A stretch of 64,000 nt of DNA from Klebsiella michiganensis (GTDB taxonomy: Bacteria > Pseudomonadota > Gammaproteobacteria > Enterobacterales > Enterobacteriaceae), in the NCBI GenBank assembly GCA_000963575.1, contig CP011077.1, forward strand, positions 4,836,001 to 4,900,000, in the 5' to 3' direction. The position numbers and the translations under genes were made by a program. Below are positions 56,231 through 64,000 of the stretch, one piece after another. The first letter of the stretch is position 1; the number at the start of each line of letters is the position of its first letter. The notes under the pieces are model-generated. The model saw only the letters and a list, made by a program, of their open reading frames with translations, did no database searches and was not told where the DNA came from.

Positions 56231-57073
56231 ATGAGACTCGCTTTAATTGGTAACTGTCAGCTAGAGATTCTGGGCGATCTGATTAAAAGTATTGAAAGTC
56301 TGCACCGTGACAGAATCGACTACATTTTTAACACACCAATTTATAAACTTCAGGAAAAAGAAAACGTTATTAATTTTTATCATGAGCTGGAAAGCTGTGA
56401 TTTAATTTTTATGCAATACCACACAGAAAAGTGGGGCGCATTTTCTACCGCCACGCTGAGCAAGTATTTTGACCTTAGCCTTGTCCCTACGCTCGAGTCC
56501 CGCGTTTCAACGCCGCAACTGGGCTATTTCGATCGGCCGTTGCCGGATCTCATGGTGTACGTCGACTACCGCTTTTTACATCTTTATTTGTCGGGTATTC
56601 CGCAGAAACATGCTGTTTATCATTACCATGACACCATATCCTCCAGGGACAAGCAGCTGGAGATGCTCAGGGAGGATGCACAGAAATACCGCACCCTCTA
56701 CCAGACAGGAAAACTTTTCTTCGACTATTCGGAGGTTTATTTCGAGCAGTTGAGCAATAACGTTGATTGCTTCACGACCGTAAGTCACCCGAATAATTTC
56801 CATCTCGGTATCCTGCTTCAGGCTATTTATCAAAAAGCATTTCAGGTAACGGAGAATTTCGATTTACAGGGGCAAGGACTGCTGGATAACTACCGTGCGC
56901 CAAAACTGGGGTCTGGCAATATGGATTACTTCATGATGCGAAATACCGGCCTGCCGCTGGCGAGCAAAATTAATTACGGCTATTTCGATTCTCAAAACAA
57001 AAGGGACCTCGCGCAGGCGTTACTGAAGTCGGCCTACTACCAGTCGCTGCCAGACGCTCTTCAGACTATTTAA
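56231..57073 (+). CDS. WcbI-like putative acetyltransferase, stand-alone
   Basis: 280-residue cytoplasmic protein. The N-terminal MRLALIGNCQ (GNCQ at residues 7-10) is the signature of the WcbI family. WcbI of Burkholderia is needed for capsule synthesis and has an SGNH/GDSL-like fold thought to transfer acetyl groups to a polysaccharide. YVDYRFLHLYLSGIP and TTVSHPNNFHLGILLQAIY (about residues 190-208) fit later family blocks. No capsule or glycosyltransferase genes are nearby, which is unusual. It is a single gene with a strong terminator. Its A+T content is higher than that of its neighbours, a hint of transfer. Confidence 0.75.
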   Translation: MRLALIGNCQLEILGDLIKSIESLHRDRIDYIFNTPIYKLQEKENVINFYHELESCDLIFMQYHTEKWGAFSTATLSKYFDLSLVPTLESRVSTPQLGYFDRPLPDLMVYVDYRFLHLYLSGIPQKHAVYHYHDTISSRDKQLEMLREDAQKYRTLYQTGKLFFDYSEVYFEQLSNNVDCFTTVSHPNNFHLGILLQAIYQKAFQVTENFDLQGQGLLDNYRAPKLGSGNMDYFMMRNTGLPLASKINYGYFDSQNKRDLAQALLKSAYYQSLPDALQTI

Positions 57074-57100
57074 CCTACACAAGAAAAGCCGCATCGTCAG

Positions 57101-57130
57101 AAAGAGGGGAAAACTACGTTTCCCCTCTTT
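57101..57130. terminator. Bidirectional terminator between the WcbI-like gene and the TonB receptor
   Basis: AAAGAGGGGAAA (57101-57112) and TTTCCCCTCTTT (57119-57130) pair perfectly over 12 bases around ACTACG, between two convergent genes. Confidence 0.92.
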
Positions 57131-57174
57131 GTCCGCCCTCAAGAATGTAAAGTCGTTTTATTCAGCATACTGGC

Positions 57175-59340
57175 TTAGAAGCTATAGTTTGCCGTCAGCG
57201 AGAAGCTGCGCGGGGCGCCATAAACCACATAGTCGGAGAGCCAGGATTCATATTCTTTGTCGAACAGGTTGTTGATGTTGCCCTGTACGGCGAAGTTTTT
57301 CGTCACCTGGTAGCGGGTGAAGAGGTCCACCCGCGCGAAGCTGCCCTGTTTGATGCGGGTGTTGCCGTTCGGGCCGTAGGCATCCTGCCAGGTTTTACCC
57401 TGCCAGTTCACGCCGCCGCCCACGGTCACTTCCGGCAACATCGGCAGCTGGTAGCGGGTAAACAGCTTCAGGGTGGTACGCGGCTGGTCAGAGTTCACCG
57501 CCTCACCGGTATTGTCATCCGCCACGTAGCGAGAAGCCCCGAAGGTGAGCTGCCAGTTATCGGTCAGCGCGCCGTTCAGCTCGAACTCCACGCCGCGGCT
57601 CACGGTGCCGTCCACGGATTTATACGCCGTTTCGCCCGGATTGCCGTTAACCGGCGTGCCAAGGGACTGGGCAACTTTATCCTGTTCGATGCGGAATACC
57701 GCCAGGGAGGTGGTCAGGCGCGTATTAAACCAGTCTGCTTTCACGCCCGCTTCATAGCTCTTCCCGGTGGTGGGGTCGAGATAATCGCCGTTAACGTCGC
57801 GCTTGTCGGTCGGCTGGAAGATGGAAGTGTAGCTGGTGTAGGCCGACCAGGTGTCATTGATGTCGTAAACCAGGCCCGCATACGGCGTCACGTCATGCTT
57901 TTTGCTGTTCAGGCTGGTTTGCGGGGCGGTTGACGGGCTGTAGTCTGCATCCCATTCGGTATAGCGGGCCCCCACAATCAGGTGCAGCGGGTCGGCCAGC
58001 GAGAAACGCGCTGCGGTGTAGGCGGCCTGCTGGCGTACCACGTCTTTGCTGTAAAGCGAGAAGGCAGACCAGCTCGGGTCCGCGACGTTGCTGTAGAAGC
58101 TGTCCATCGCGATACCGCCGTAAGGCAATCCGGTGTTCGGCATGGCATTGTCATAGTGATTGCGCTGGCGGCTGTAGCTGCCCCCGAACATCAACTCGTG
58201 CTGGCGACCAAACAGGTCAAAGCCACCGCGTACAAACGCATCAACCGAATCCTGTTTACGCTCGCCCCGGTTCCAGCCACCGTACGCGCTGGTACCCGCG
58301 CCGGTCACTTTATCCGGGAAGCCGGTGACGTACATCAGCTTCGAATCGAAATTGGTTTCAGCGTGCAGAGTATTAATGCGCGCTTCCCAGCCGTTATCAA
58401 AGCGCTGGACCAGGTTGGCAAACACTTTGGTGGCGTCTTTGTTGGAATAAGCCCAGTCCGGTGAGGTGGTGGCGCTGCGGCTGAAGTGCGTCCGGCTGCC
58501 GTCGGCATACCAGGTGGGCAGGCCGCCCCAGGTCGGGCTGTCGTCGTTACTTTCCTGATAGTCGTAGCCAACGGAGAGCGTAGTGGAGTCTGTCACATCA
58601 GCATCCACCACGCCGTAGATGAATTTCTTGCGGGAATGGCTTTTGTCCAGCCAGGTGTCGTTGTCCTGGTAGCCGGTAACCACGCGGCCCCGCACATTCC
58701 CGGACTCGCTGAGCGGCGCGGAGAGATCCGCCACATAGCGTTGCTTGTCCCAGCTGCCGTAGCTGGCGGACACGTTGCCTTTAAATTCGCGACTGTCGGC
58801 GTGCTTGCGCACCATATTGATGTACGCCGAAGGGTTTCCGCTGCCGCTCATCAGCCCCGCCGCGCCGCGCACCACTTCAATATTTTCAAACACGGCGGTA
58901 TCCGAACCAGTATCGCCGAAGTCCCAGACGTCGCTAACCTGAGTGGGCATGTCGTCGTAGGCGTAGTTGCTGATAAAGAAGCCGCGCGCAAAATAAGTGG
59001 CACGGCTGCTGTCCACCAGTTTGGTGCTGATACCGGTGGTGTTATCCAGCACCTCACCAATGGTTTGCAGATTCTGATCCTGTATACGCTGCTGGCTGAT
59101 GACGCTGACGGATTGCGGAATATCGCGTGGAACCAACAGCAGTTTGGTGCCGGTGGTGGTGGTTTTGACGCTGTAATCCTGTTCTTGCCCTGCCAGCGGA
59201 TTATCCGCCTGGCTATTCACCGTGATGGTGTCTTCTGCCTGCGAAGAAGGAAGCAGCGCCAGCGCAATGGCCGCCGCCAGCAGTGATGGGCCGCCTGCCC
59301 GTAACGTGAACCGTTCCCTGGAGAAGTTAACAAATGCCAT
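57175..59340 (-). CDS. fhuE: TonB-dependent siderophore receptor, FhuE-type
   Basis: 721-residue outer-membrane receptor. The signal peptide (about 1-35, ending SSQAEDT) precedes the plug domain: TKLLLVPRDIPQSVSVISQQRIQDQNLQTIGEVL (about 65-100) and ENIEVVRGAAGLMSGSGNPSAYINMVRKHA. The 22-strand barrel ends SFSLTANYSF with a terminal Phe. Along its length it aligns with E. coli FhuE, the receptor for coprogen and related hydroxamates, e.g. DSPTWGGLP, LADPLHLIVGARYT and YTSIFQPTDKRD. Paralogues for other siderophores exist, so fhuE is a best fit rather than proof of substrate. Transcription would be expected under Fur, but no convincing Fur box was found in the 361-base spacer to emrD. Confidence 0.85.
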   Translation of the reverse strand: MAFVNFSRERFTLRAGGPSLLAAAIALALLPSSQAEDTITVNSQADNPLAGQEQDYSVKTTTTGTKLLLVPRDIPQSVSVISQQRIQDQNLQTIGEVLDNTTGISTKLVDSSRATYFARGFFISNYAYDDMPTQVSDVWDFGDTGSDTAVFENIEVVRGAAGLMSGSGNPSAYINMVRKHADSREFKGNVSASYGSWDKQRYVADLSAPLSESGNVRGRVVTGYQDNDTWLDKSHSRKKFIYGVVDADVTDSTTLSVGYDYQESNDDSPTWGGLPTWYADGSRTHFSRSATTSPDWAYSNKDATKVFANLVQRFDNGWEARINTLHAETNFDSKLMYVTGFPDKVTGAGTSAYGGWNRGERKQDSVDAFVRGGFDLFGRQHELMFGGSYSRQRNHYDNAMPNTGLPYGGIAMDSFYSNVADPSWSAFSLYSKDVVRQQAAYTAARFSLADPLHLIVGARYTEWDADYSPSTAPQTSLNSKKHDVTPYAGLVYDINDTWSAYTSYTSIFQPTDKRDVNGDYLDPTTGKSYEAGVKADWFNTRLTTSLAVFRIEQDKVAQSLGTPVNGNPGETAYKSVDGTVSRGVEFELNGALTDNWQLTFGASRYVADDNTGEAVNSDQPRTTLKLFTRYQLPMLPEVTVGGGVNWQGKTWQDAYGPNGNTRIKQGSFARVDLFTRYQVTKNFAVQGNINNLFDKEYESWLSDYVVYGAPRSFSLTANYSF

Positions 59341-59701
59341 GTTAAACCCTCATTTTTTGCAGTGCAGCGGCGTTTTCCGTGGCCGGCACTTCTTTGATTT
59401 TTATAAAGACGCGCATCATTAAATGCGGATGAGAAATATACGTATTTGTATTTAACCTGTAAACAAATGTAATTCCCCAAGGGTTAACGAGAATTGCACC
59501 GTTGCGGGGCAAAAAAGGGCATTTGGTGGCAATAAAAATTGCCGCTTTCGCTTTACAAACGAACACGTAAATCTGTTGTTAAAACAGCCTCATCATCTGG
59601 ATTATTGCCAAGGTTGTGATAGATTCCTCTCGTTTTCAAAACATACACAGCAAAATACGCTGCGAAGCCTCTCTCTTTTTTCAGGTAAACGATCGGACGC
59701 C
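59341..59701. other. Intergenic region between the FhuE-type receptor and emrD
   Basis: 361 bases without a supported gene; it holds the divergent promoters of the receptor and emrD. A+T-rich tracts near 59420-59470 (GAGAAATATACGTATTTG) are the best place for an iron-regulated element, but none matches the 19-base Fur consensus well. Confidence 0.5.
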
Positions 59702-60886
59702 ATGAGAAAGTTAGCCAATATCCACCTGCTGATGATGTTGATTCTGCTGGTTGCTGTCGGGCAGATGACACAGACGATTTATATTCCTTCTATTCCCGAT
59801 ATGGCTCATGAAATGGGCGTGCGCAGCGGCGCAATTCAGCGCGTGATGGCGGCCTATTTGTTTACCTACGGCGTGTCGCAGCTGTTTTATGGCCCGCTTT
59901 CCGACCGCATTGGCCGCCGCCCGGTGATCCTCGCCGGCATGGTGATTTTCATGCTGGCCACGCTCGGCGCGCTGTTTACCACTAATTTGCATATTCTGGT
60001 GCTGGCGAGCGCCCTGCAGGGCATGGGCACCGGGGTGGCCGGAGTGATGGCAAGAACCATGCCGCGCGACCTTTACGAAGGCGGCGATTTACGCCAGGCC
60101 AACAGCCTGCTGAACATGGGGATTCTGGTTAGCCCGCTGCTGGCACCGGTTATTGGCGGGATGCTGGACAGCGTCTGGGGCTGGCGCGCCTGCTACGGCT
60201 TCCTGCTGCTGCTGTGCGCCATTGTGGCGTTTTCCATGTGGCGTTGGCTGCCGGAAACCCGCCCGGCAGATGCCGCGCCGCCGCGCCTGATGCGCAGCTA
60301 CAAAATGCTGCTCGCCAATATCTCCTTTAACTGCTATCTACTGATGCTGGTCGGTGGCCTGGCGGGCGTGGCGGTGTTTGAAGCCTGCTCCGGCGTGCTG
60401 ATGGGCGGCGTACTCGGCCTGAACGGCGTAGTGGTGAGCATCCTGTTTATTCTGCCAATTCCGGCGGCGTTTTTTGGCTCCTGGTATGCGGGCCGCCAGA
60501 ACGTGCGTTTCTCCAGTCTGATGTGGCAGGCGGTATTAAGCTGCCTGTTCGCCGGTATTTTGATGTGGATCCCCGGCTGGTTCGGCATCATGAATATCTG
60601 GACTTTATTGGTACCTGCGGCACTGTTCTTCTTCGGCGCAGGCATGTTGTTCCCGCTGGCGACCAGCGGCGCGATGGAGCCGTTCCCGTTCCTCGCCGGT
60701 ACCGCGGGCGCGCTGGTTGGCGGCCTGCAAAACATCGGCTCCGGCGTGATGGCCTGGTTCTCCGCCCTGATGCCGCAAACCGGGCAATACAGCATCGGGA
60801 TGCTGATGACGGCGATGGGCGTGCTGATCCTGTGCTGCTGGCTGCCGCTGGCGCAGCGTTTCCAGCATCACGGCGAGGCGGTGTAA
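59702..60886 (+). CDS. emrD: Multidrug efflux transporter EmrD
   Basis: 394-residue twelve-helix major-facilitator drug:proton antiporter of the DHA1 group. The start MRKLANIHLLMMLILLVAVGQMTQTIYIP matches the E. coli protein (394 residues). Motif A is GPLSDRIGRRPVILAG (about residues 62-77) and motif C GILVSPLLAPVIGGMLD (about 139-155). E. coli EmrD exports uncouplers and detergents. It lies next to dsdC, as in the E. coli order dsdCXA-emrD, and the genes are convergent with one base between stops. Confidence 0.96.
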   Translation: MRKLANIHLLMMLILLVAVGQMTQTIYIPSIPDMAHEMGVRSGAIQRVMAAYLFTYGVSQLFYGPLSDRIGRRPVILAGMVIFMLATLGALFTTNLHILVLASALQGMGTGVAGVMARTMPRDLYEGGDLRQANSLLNMGILVSPLLAPVIGGMLDSVWGWRACYGFLLLLCAIVAFSMWRWLPETRPADAAPPRLMRSYKMLLANISFNCYLLMLVGGLAGVAVFEACSGVLMGGVLGLNGVVVSILFILPIPAAFFGSWYAGRQNVRFSSLMWQAVLSCLFAGILMWIPGWFGIMNIWTLLVPAALFFFGAGMLFPLATSGAMEPFPFLAGTAGALVGGLQNIGSGVMAWFSALMPQTGQYSIGMLMTAMGVLILCCWLPLAQRFQHHGEAV

Positions 60887-60887
60887 G

Positions 60888-61823
60888 TTATTTTGCCTCT
60901 TCGGCCAGGGCTTTAAGCCAGTTGATAAAAGCGTCAATCTTCGGCCATTGTCGGCCAGCAAGGGTCGAAATGTAGTAATGCTGATGGCATTTCAACGTTT
61001 TATCCCCAAAAGGGGCGATGAGTTCGCCCCGCTCCAGCCGCTTCTGCACCAGCCTTTTTCGCCCCATCGCCACGCCAACGTGGTTCATCGCGGCAATCAC
61101 CGCCAGGTCAGAGCGATCGAAGCCTATGCCCGTCGAGGTGGGTAGCTCAATGCCAAACTGCTGCGCCCAGCTGTACCACTCGTCGGTGCCGGAATCATTG
61201 CTCCACGCCTGCCGGTCGTGCAGCAAAGTGCAGTGGCGGAGCTGAGAAGGCCGGGAATGAAGCTCAAAGCGGCGGGCATACTCCGGGCTGCAAACCGGCA
61301 AAATCGCCTCATCCATCAGGAAATGGTGGCTCAGCTGCGAGGACGGTGCATCGTCAAAATAGAGCGCCAGATCGATGCCTGCGCGCTGTAAATTCAGGTT
61401 GTCGTTCCCGGTCAGAATGGTTAACGAAATAGAGGGGTAGCGCTGGGTAAAATCCTCCAGCGCAGGCACCAGCCAGCACTGGGCAATCGACGGCCTTGAG
61501 TACAGGGTCAGCGTGCCGGAGAGTTCCTGGTTTTTGATATCCAGAATCTCCTGATTCAACGTATCCAGAGACGATTTCAGCGCCCAGAACACCCGCTTGC
61601 CTTCATGCGTCAGCTCCACTTTACGGTGCGAGCGAACAAAAAGCTGGATCCCCAGCTCCTCTTCCAGCTGGTTTATTCGGTGGCTAACGGCGCTAGGGCT
61701 CAGCGACAGTTCATCCGCCGCCAGCGCAAAAGATTGATGGCGCGCCGCCACCTCAAAGGTGTACAGCTTCGACAGCTGCCAGCCGTTTAATAACCGATTG
61801 CGCCCTTCGCGTGACGTTTCCAT
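60888..61823 (-). CDS. dsdC: D-serine deaminase activator DsdC
   Basis: 311-residue LysR-type activator of dsdXA that responds to D-serine. The start is set at METSREGRNRLLNGWQLSKLYTFEVAARHQS, matching E. coli DsdC (311 residues); the frame runs to 61913 without a good start. Winged helix about residues 20-75 (FALAADELSLSPSAVSHRINQLEEELGIQLFVRSHRKVELTHEG). The sensor domain shows YSRPSIAQCWLVPALEDF and HDRQAWSNDSGTDEWYSWAQ, nearly identical to the E. coli protein. It is divergent from dsdX. Confidence 0.98.
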   Translation of the reverse strand: METSREGRNRLLNGWQLSKLYTFEVAARHQSFALAADELSLSPSAVSHRINQLEEELGIQLFVRSHRKVELTHEGKRVFWALKSSLDTLNQEILDIKNQELSGTLTLYSRPSIAQCWLVPALEDFTQRYPSISLTILTGNDNLNLQRAGIDLALYFDDAPSSQLSHHFLMDEAILPVCSPEYARRFELHSRPSQLRHCTLLHDRQAWSNDSGTDEWYSWAQQFGIELPTSTGIGFDRSDLAVIAAMNHVGVAMGRKRLVQKRLERGELIAPFGDKTLKCHQHYYISTLAGRQWPKIDAFINWLKALAEEAK

Positions 61824-62046
61824 CGTGACCTCCTTCTCAATTCCAGCAGCCAAGTTTAAAAAATCCACGACTAACCAGCAGCATTTAGTTGAAGAAAACC
61901 GAACCTGAAACACAATTCATCGCCTTATTCCGACGCAAATCACCCTGTTGGTTCAATTTAGTTCATGTGAAAGGCCAGTTTTATCGTTTGTCAGCCCAGG
62001 CGCATTTTTATCCAATAGCCCGCAATGATGCACTGGAGGATAACTA
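61824..62046 (+). promoter_or_regulatory. dsdC-dsdX divergent control region
   Basis: A 223-base spacer. One CRP half-site TGTGA (61966-61970) occurs about 80 bases before dsdX; the other half (AGTTT) is poor. E. coli dsdXA needs both DsdC and CRP, which fits. No clear DsdC palindrome was identified. Confidence 0.45.
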
Positions 62047-63384
62047 ATGGGATCGCAAATCTGGGTGGTGGGTACGCTGCTTGCCAGCATAATTTTAATC
62101 GTGCTGACCATCGTAAAACTGAAGCTTCATCCTTTCCTCGCGCTGCTGCTGGCGAGCTTTTTCGTCGGCGTAATGATGGGCATGGGCCCGCTAGAGATGG
62201 TCAACGCGGTGGAAAGCGGCATCGGCGGCACGCTGGGCTTTTTAGCCGCGGTCATCGGGCTGGGCACCATTTTGGGAAAAATGATGGAAGTCTCCGGTGC
62301 CGCTGAGCGTATTGGCCTGGCGCTGCAGCGCTGCCGCTGGCTCTCCGCCGACGTGATTATGGTGCTGGTCGGGCTGATTTGCGGCATTACGCTGTTCGTT
62401 GAGGTTGGCGTGGTGCTACTGATCCCGCTGGCCTTTTCCATCGCCAAAAAGACCCACATTTCTTTGCTGAAACTGGCGATCCCGCTGTGTACCGCGCTGA
62501 TGGCGGTTCACTGCGTGGTGCCCCCCCACCCGGCGGCGCTGTTCGTGACCAACAAACTCGGCGCTGACGTAGGCACCGTGATTGTGTATGGCTTAGCAGT
62601 TGGCCTGCTGGCGTCTCTGGTAGGTGGCCCGCTCTTCCTGAAGTGCCTGGGCAATCGCCTGCCGTTTAAATCCGTTCCCGCTGAATTTTCGGATCTGCAA
62701 ACGCGAGACGCGGCTTCTCTGCCGTCTTTGAGCGCCACGCTGTTTACCGTGCTGCTGCCTATTTTCCTGATGCTGGCGAAAACGCTCGCGGAACTAAACA
62801 TGACGCCGGGCAGCACGACATATACCGCGCTGGAGTTCATCGGCAACCCGATTACCGCCATGTTTATCGCCGTTTTCGTGGCCTATTATCTGCTGGGCCT
62901 GCGCCAGCACATGAGTATCGCTACGCTGCTGAGCCACACCGAAAATGGCTTTGGCTCCATTGCGAATATCCTGATGATTATCGGGGCCGGCGGCGCGTTT
63001 AACGCCATCCTCAAGGCCAGCGGCATGGCCGACAGCCTCGCGCTGAGCCTTTCCAGCCTGCATCTGCACCCGATCCTGCTCGCCTGGCTGGTTGCGCTTA
63101 TTCTTCACGCCGCCGTCGGCTCCGCCACCGTGGCGATGATGGGCGCCACGGCTATCGTTGCCCCGCTGCTGCCGCTCTATCCCAACGTCAGCCCCGAGAT
63201 TGTTACGCTCGCCATTGGCTCCGGCGCTATCGGCTGCACCATTGTGACCGACTCGCTGTTCTGGCTGGTGAAGCAATACTGCGGCGCCACGCTCCATGAA
63301 ACCTTTAAGTACTACACCACGGCGACATTCATCGCTTCTTTAGTTGCACTGGCTGGCACATTCCTGCTTTCCTTTATCATCTGA
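62047..63384 (+). CDS. dsdX: D-serine transporter DsdX
   Basis: 445-residue permease of the gluconate:H+ symporter (GntP) family importing D-serine, twelve or more membrane segments. The start MGSQIWVVGTLLASIILIVLTIVKLKLHPF equals the E. coli start region (445 residues in both). Diagnostic blocks are ESGIGGTLGFLAAVIGLGTILGKMMEVSGAAERI (about residues 57-90), PLCTALMAVHCVVPPHPAAL and GATAIVAPLLPLYPNVSPEIV. It is followed by dsdA at 17 bases in the same operon. Confidence 0.98.
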   Translation: MGSQIWVVGTLLASIILIVLTIVKLKLHPFLALLLASFFVGVMMGMGPLEMVNAVESGIGGTLGFLAAVIGLGTILGKMMEVSGAAERIGLALQRCRWLSADVIMVLVGLICGITLFVEVGVVLLIPLAFSIAKKTHISLLKLAIPLCTALMAVHCVVPPHPAALFVTNKLGADVGTVIVYGLAVGLLASLVGGPLFLKCLGNRLPFKSVPAEFSDLQTRDAASLPSLSATLFTVLLPIFLMLAKTLAELNMTPGSTTYTALEFIGNPITAMFIAVFVAYYLLGLRQHMSIATLLSHTENGFGSIANILMIIGAGGAFNAILKASGMADSLALSLSSLHLHPILLAWLVALILHAAVGSATVAMMGATAIVAPLLPLYPNVSPEIVTLAIGSGAIGCTIVTDSLFWLVKQYCGATLHETFKYYTTATFIASLVALAGTFLLSFII

Positions 63385-63401
63385 GCGCCAGGAGGCTCGT
63401 T

Positions 63402-64000
63402 ATGAAATCGACAGAATTACACACGTTAACCGAAAAATTCCCGCTGCTCAGCGAGCTTACCGCCCTGAACGAAACGACCTGGTTTAACCCAGGAACGACC
63501 ACTCTTGCCGAAGGCTTACCGCATGTTGGCCTGACCGGGCAGGACGTGAAAGAAGCGCACGCCCGGCTGGCTCGCTTTGCGCCTTATCTGGCGAAAGCCT
63601 TCCCGGAAACCGCAGCAACCGGCGGTATTATCGAGTCAGAGCTGGCCGCCATTCCGGCGATGCAAAAGCGGCTGGAAAAAGAAAATGGGAAGAAACTCTG
63701 CGGCAATCTGTGGCTGAAAAAAGACAGCCATCTGCCTATTTCCGGCTCGATTAAGGCTCGCGGGGGCATTTATGAAGTCCTGACTCACGCGGAAAAACTG
63801 GCCATCGAGGCCGGGTTACTTAGCCTTGAAGATGACTACAGCCGGCTGCTGTCCCCTGAATTACGCGAGTTTTTCAGCCGCTACAGCATCGCCGTGGGCT
63901 CTACCGGCAACCTGGGTCTGTCGATTGGCATCATCAGCGCCCGGATTGGCTTCCGCGTCACGGTGCATATGTCCGCCGACGCCCGCGAATGGAAAAAAGC
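63402..64000 (+). CDS. dsdA: D-serine ammonia-lyase DsdA, 3' end cut by window edge
   Basis: PLP-dependent enzyme converting D-serine to pyruvate and ammonia, detoxifying D-serine and using it as carbon and nitrogen source. The ATG at 63402 follows GGAGG by about seven bases; the visible 199 residues begin MKSTELHTLTEKFPLLSELTA. The PLP lysine is in PISGSIKARGGIYEVL (about residue 118), and VGSTGNLGLSIGIISARIGF is the phosphate-binding loop. The C-terminal half lies outside the window. Second gene of dsdXA. Confidence 0.98.
   Translation, partial: MKSTELHTLTEKFPLLSELTALNETTWFNPGTTTLAEGLPHVGLTGQDVKEAHARLARFAPYLAKAFPETAATGGIIESELAAIPAMQKRLEKENGKKLCGNLWLKKDSHLPISGSIKARGGIYEVLTHAEKLAIEAGLLSLEDDYSRLLSPELREFFSRYSIAVGSTGNLGLSIGIISARIGFRVTVHMSADAREWKK

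Noticed and set aside
59400..59480. Fur box upstream of the FhuE-type receptor
   Set aside because: A+T-rich segments match fewer than two thirds of the 19-base consensus; I do not claim a site.
1..64000. CRISPR arrays, insertion sequences, prophage structural genes, rRNA genes
   Set aside because: No regularly spaced direct repeats, transposase, phage structural or rRNA sequence was seen; the only RNA gene supported is selC.

Overview
The window is a chromosomal segment of an enteric bacterium (Enterobacterales, most likely Enterobacteriaceae). Many proteins are close relatives of E. coli proteins in E. coli-like order: rlmJ-gorA, mtlA-mtlD-mtlR-yibL, yibF-selA-selB-aldB, fdhD/fdoG-fdoH-fdoI-fdhE, yjiR/yjiS, and emrD-dsdC-dsdX-dsdA. 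It is not E. coli: it also carries a Kdo hydroxylase, an omptin, an uncharacterised sugar locus and different material next to selC. The genus cannot be fixed from the sequence alone.

Layout. 1-9 kb: secreted acid phosphatase (cut by the left edge), rlmJ, gorA, an orphan immunity-like protein, kdoO, an acetyltransferase, a TetR/NTF2-like divergent pair, an omptin and nudI. 9-17 kb: a HEPN membrane protein, yjiR/yjiS, a small cupin, a GNAT enzyme, a BhsA-like protein and a large autotransporter. 17-24 kb: the mannitol operon with five CRP-like sites upstream, then a quinone-oxidoreductase/LysR pair and yibF. 24-36 kb: selA-selB, aldB, fdhD and the formate dehydrogenase-O operon with its in-frame UGA. 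35.7-43.6 kb: a two-armed carbohydrate locus (VOC enzyme, FucP-type transporter, ribokinase-type kinase, AlsE-type epimerase and DeoR regulator leftwards; DeoC-type aldolase, FGGY kinase and a second DeoR regulator rightwards). 43.6-49.8 kb: a plastic zone around selC (tRNA-Sec) with a VapBC pair, a markedly A+T-rich three-gene module (DUF262 protein, AAA ATPase, unknown protein), a ribbon-helix-helix gene, an unknown gene and an orphan Phd-like antitoxin. 50-57 kb: two LysR-controlled sets (MFS pump plus phosphoesterase; SDR), a lipoprotein and a WcbI-like protein. 57-64 kb: FhuE-type receptor, emrD and the D-serine genes dsdC-dsdX-dsdA (dsdA cut by the right edge).

How the parts fit. Selenium decoding is concentrated here: selA charges tRNA-Sec, selB delivers it, selC is the tRNA, fdoG is a target with a recoding hairpin after its UGA, and fdhD and fdhE are accessory factors for the same enzyme. 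The mtl, dsd and sugar loci are catabolic units with their own regulators. The best candidate for an undescribed system is the three-gene A+T-rich module beside selC: its genes are translationally coupled and have a foreign base composition. DUF262 and RecF/OLD-like ATPases are both recurrent in phage-defence loci, and the third protein is unrecognised. The two-armed sugar locus is the second candidate. Three copies of a CCCTCACCC-type palindromic repeat lie between genes.
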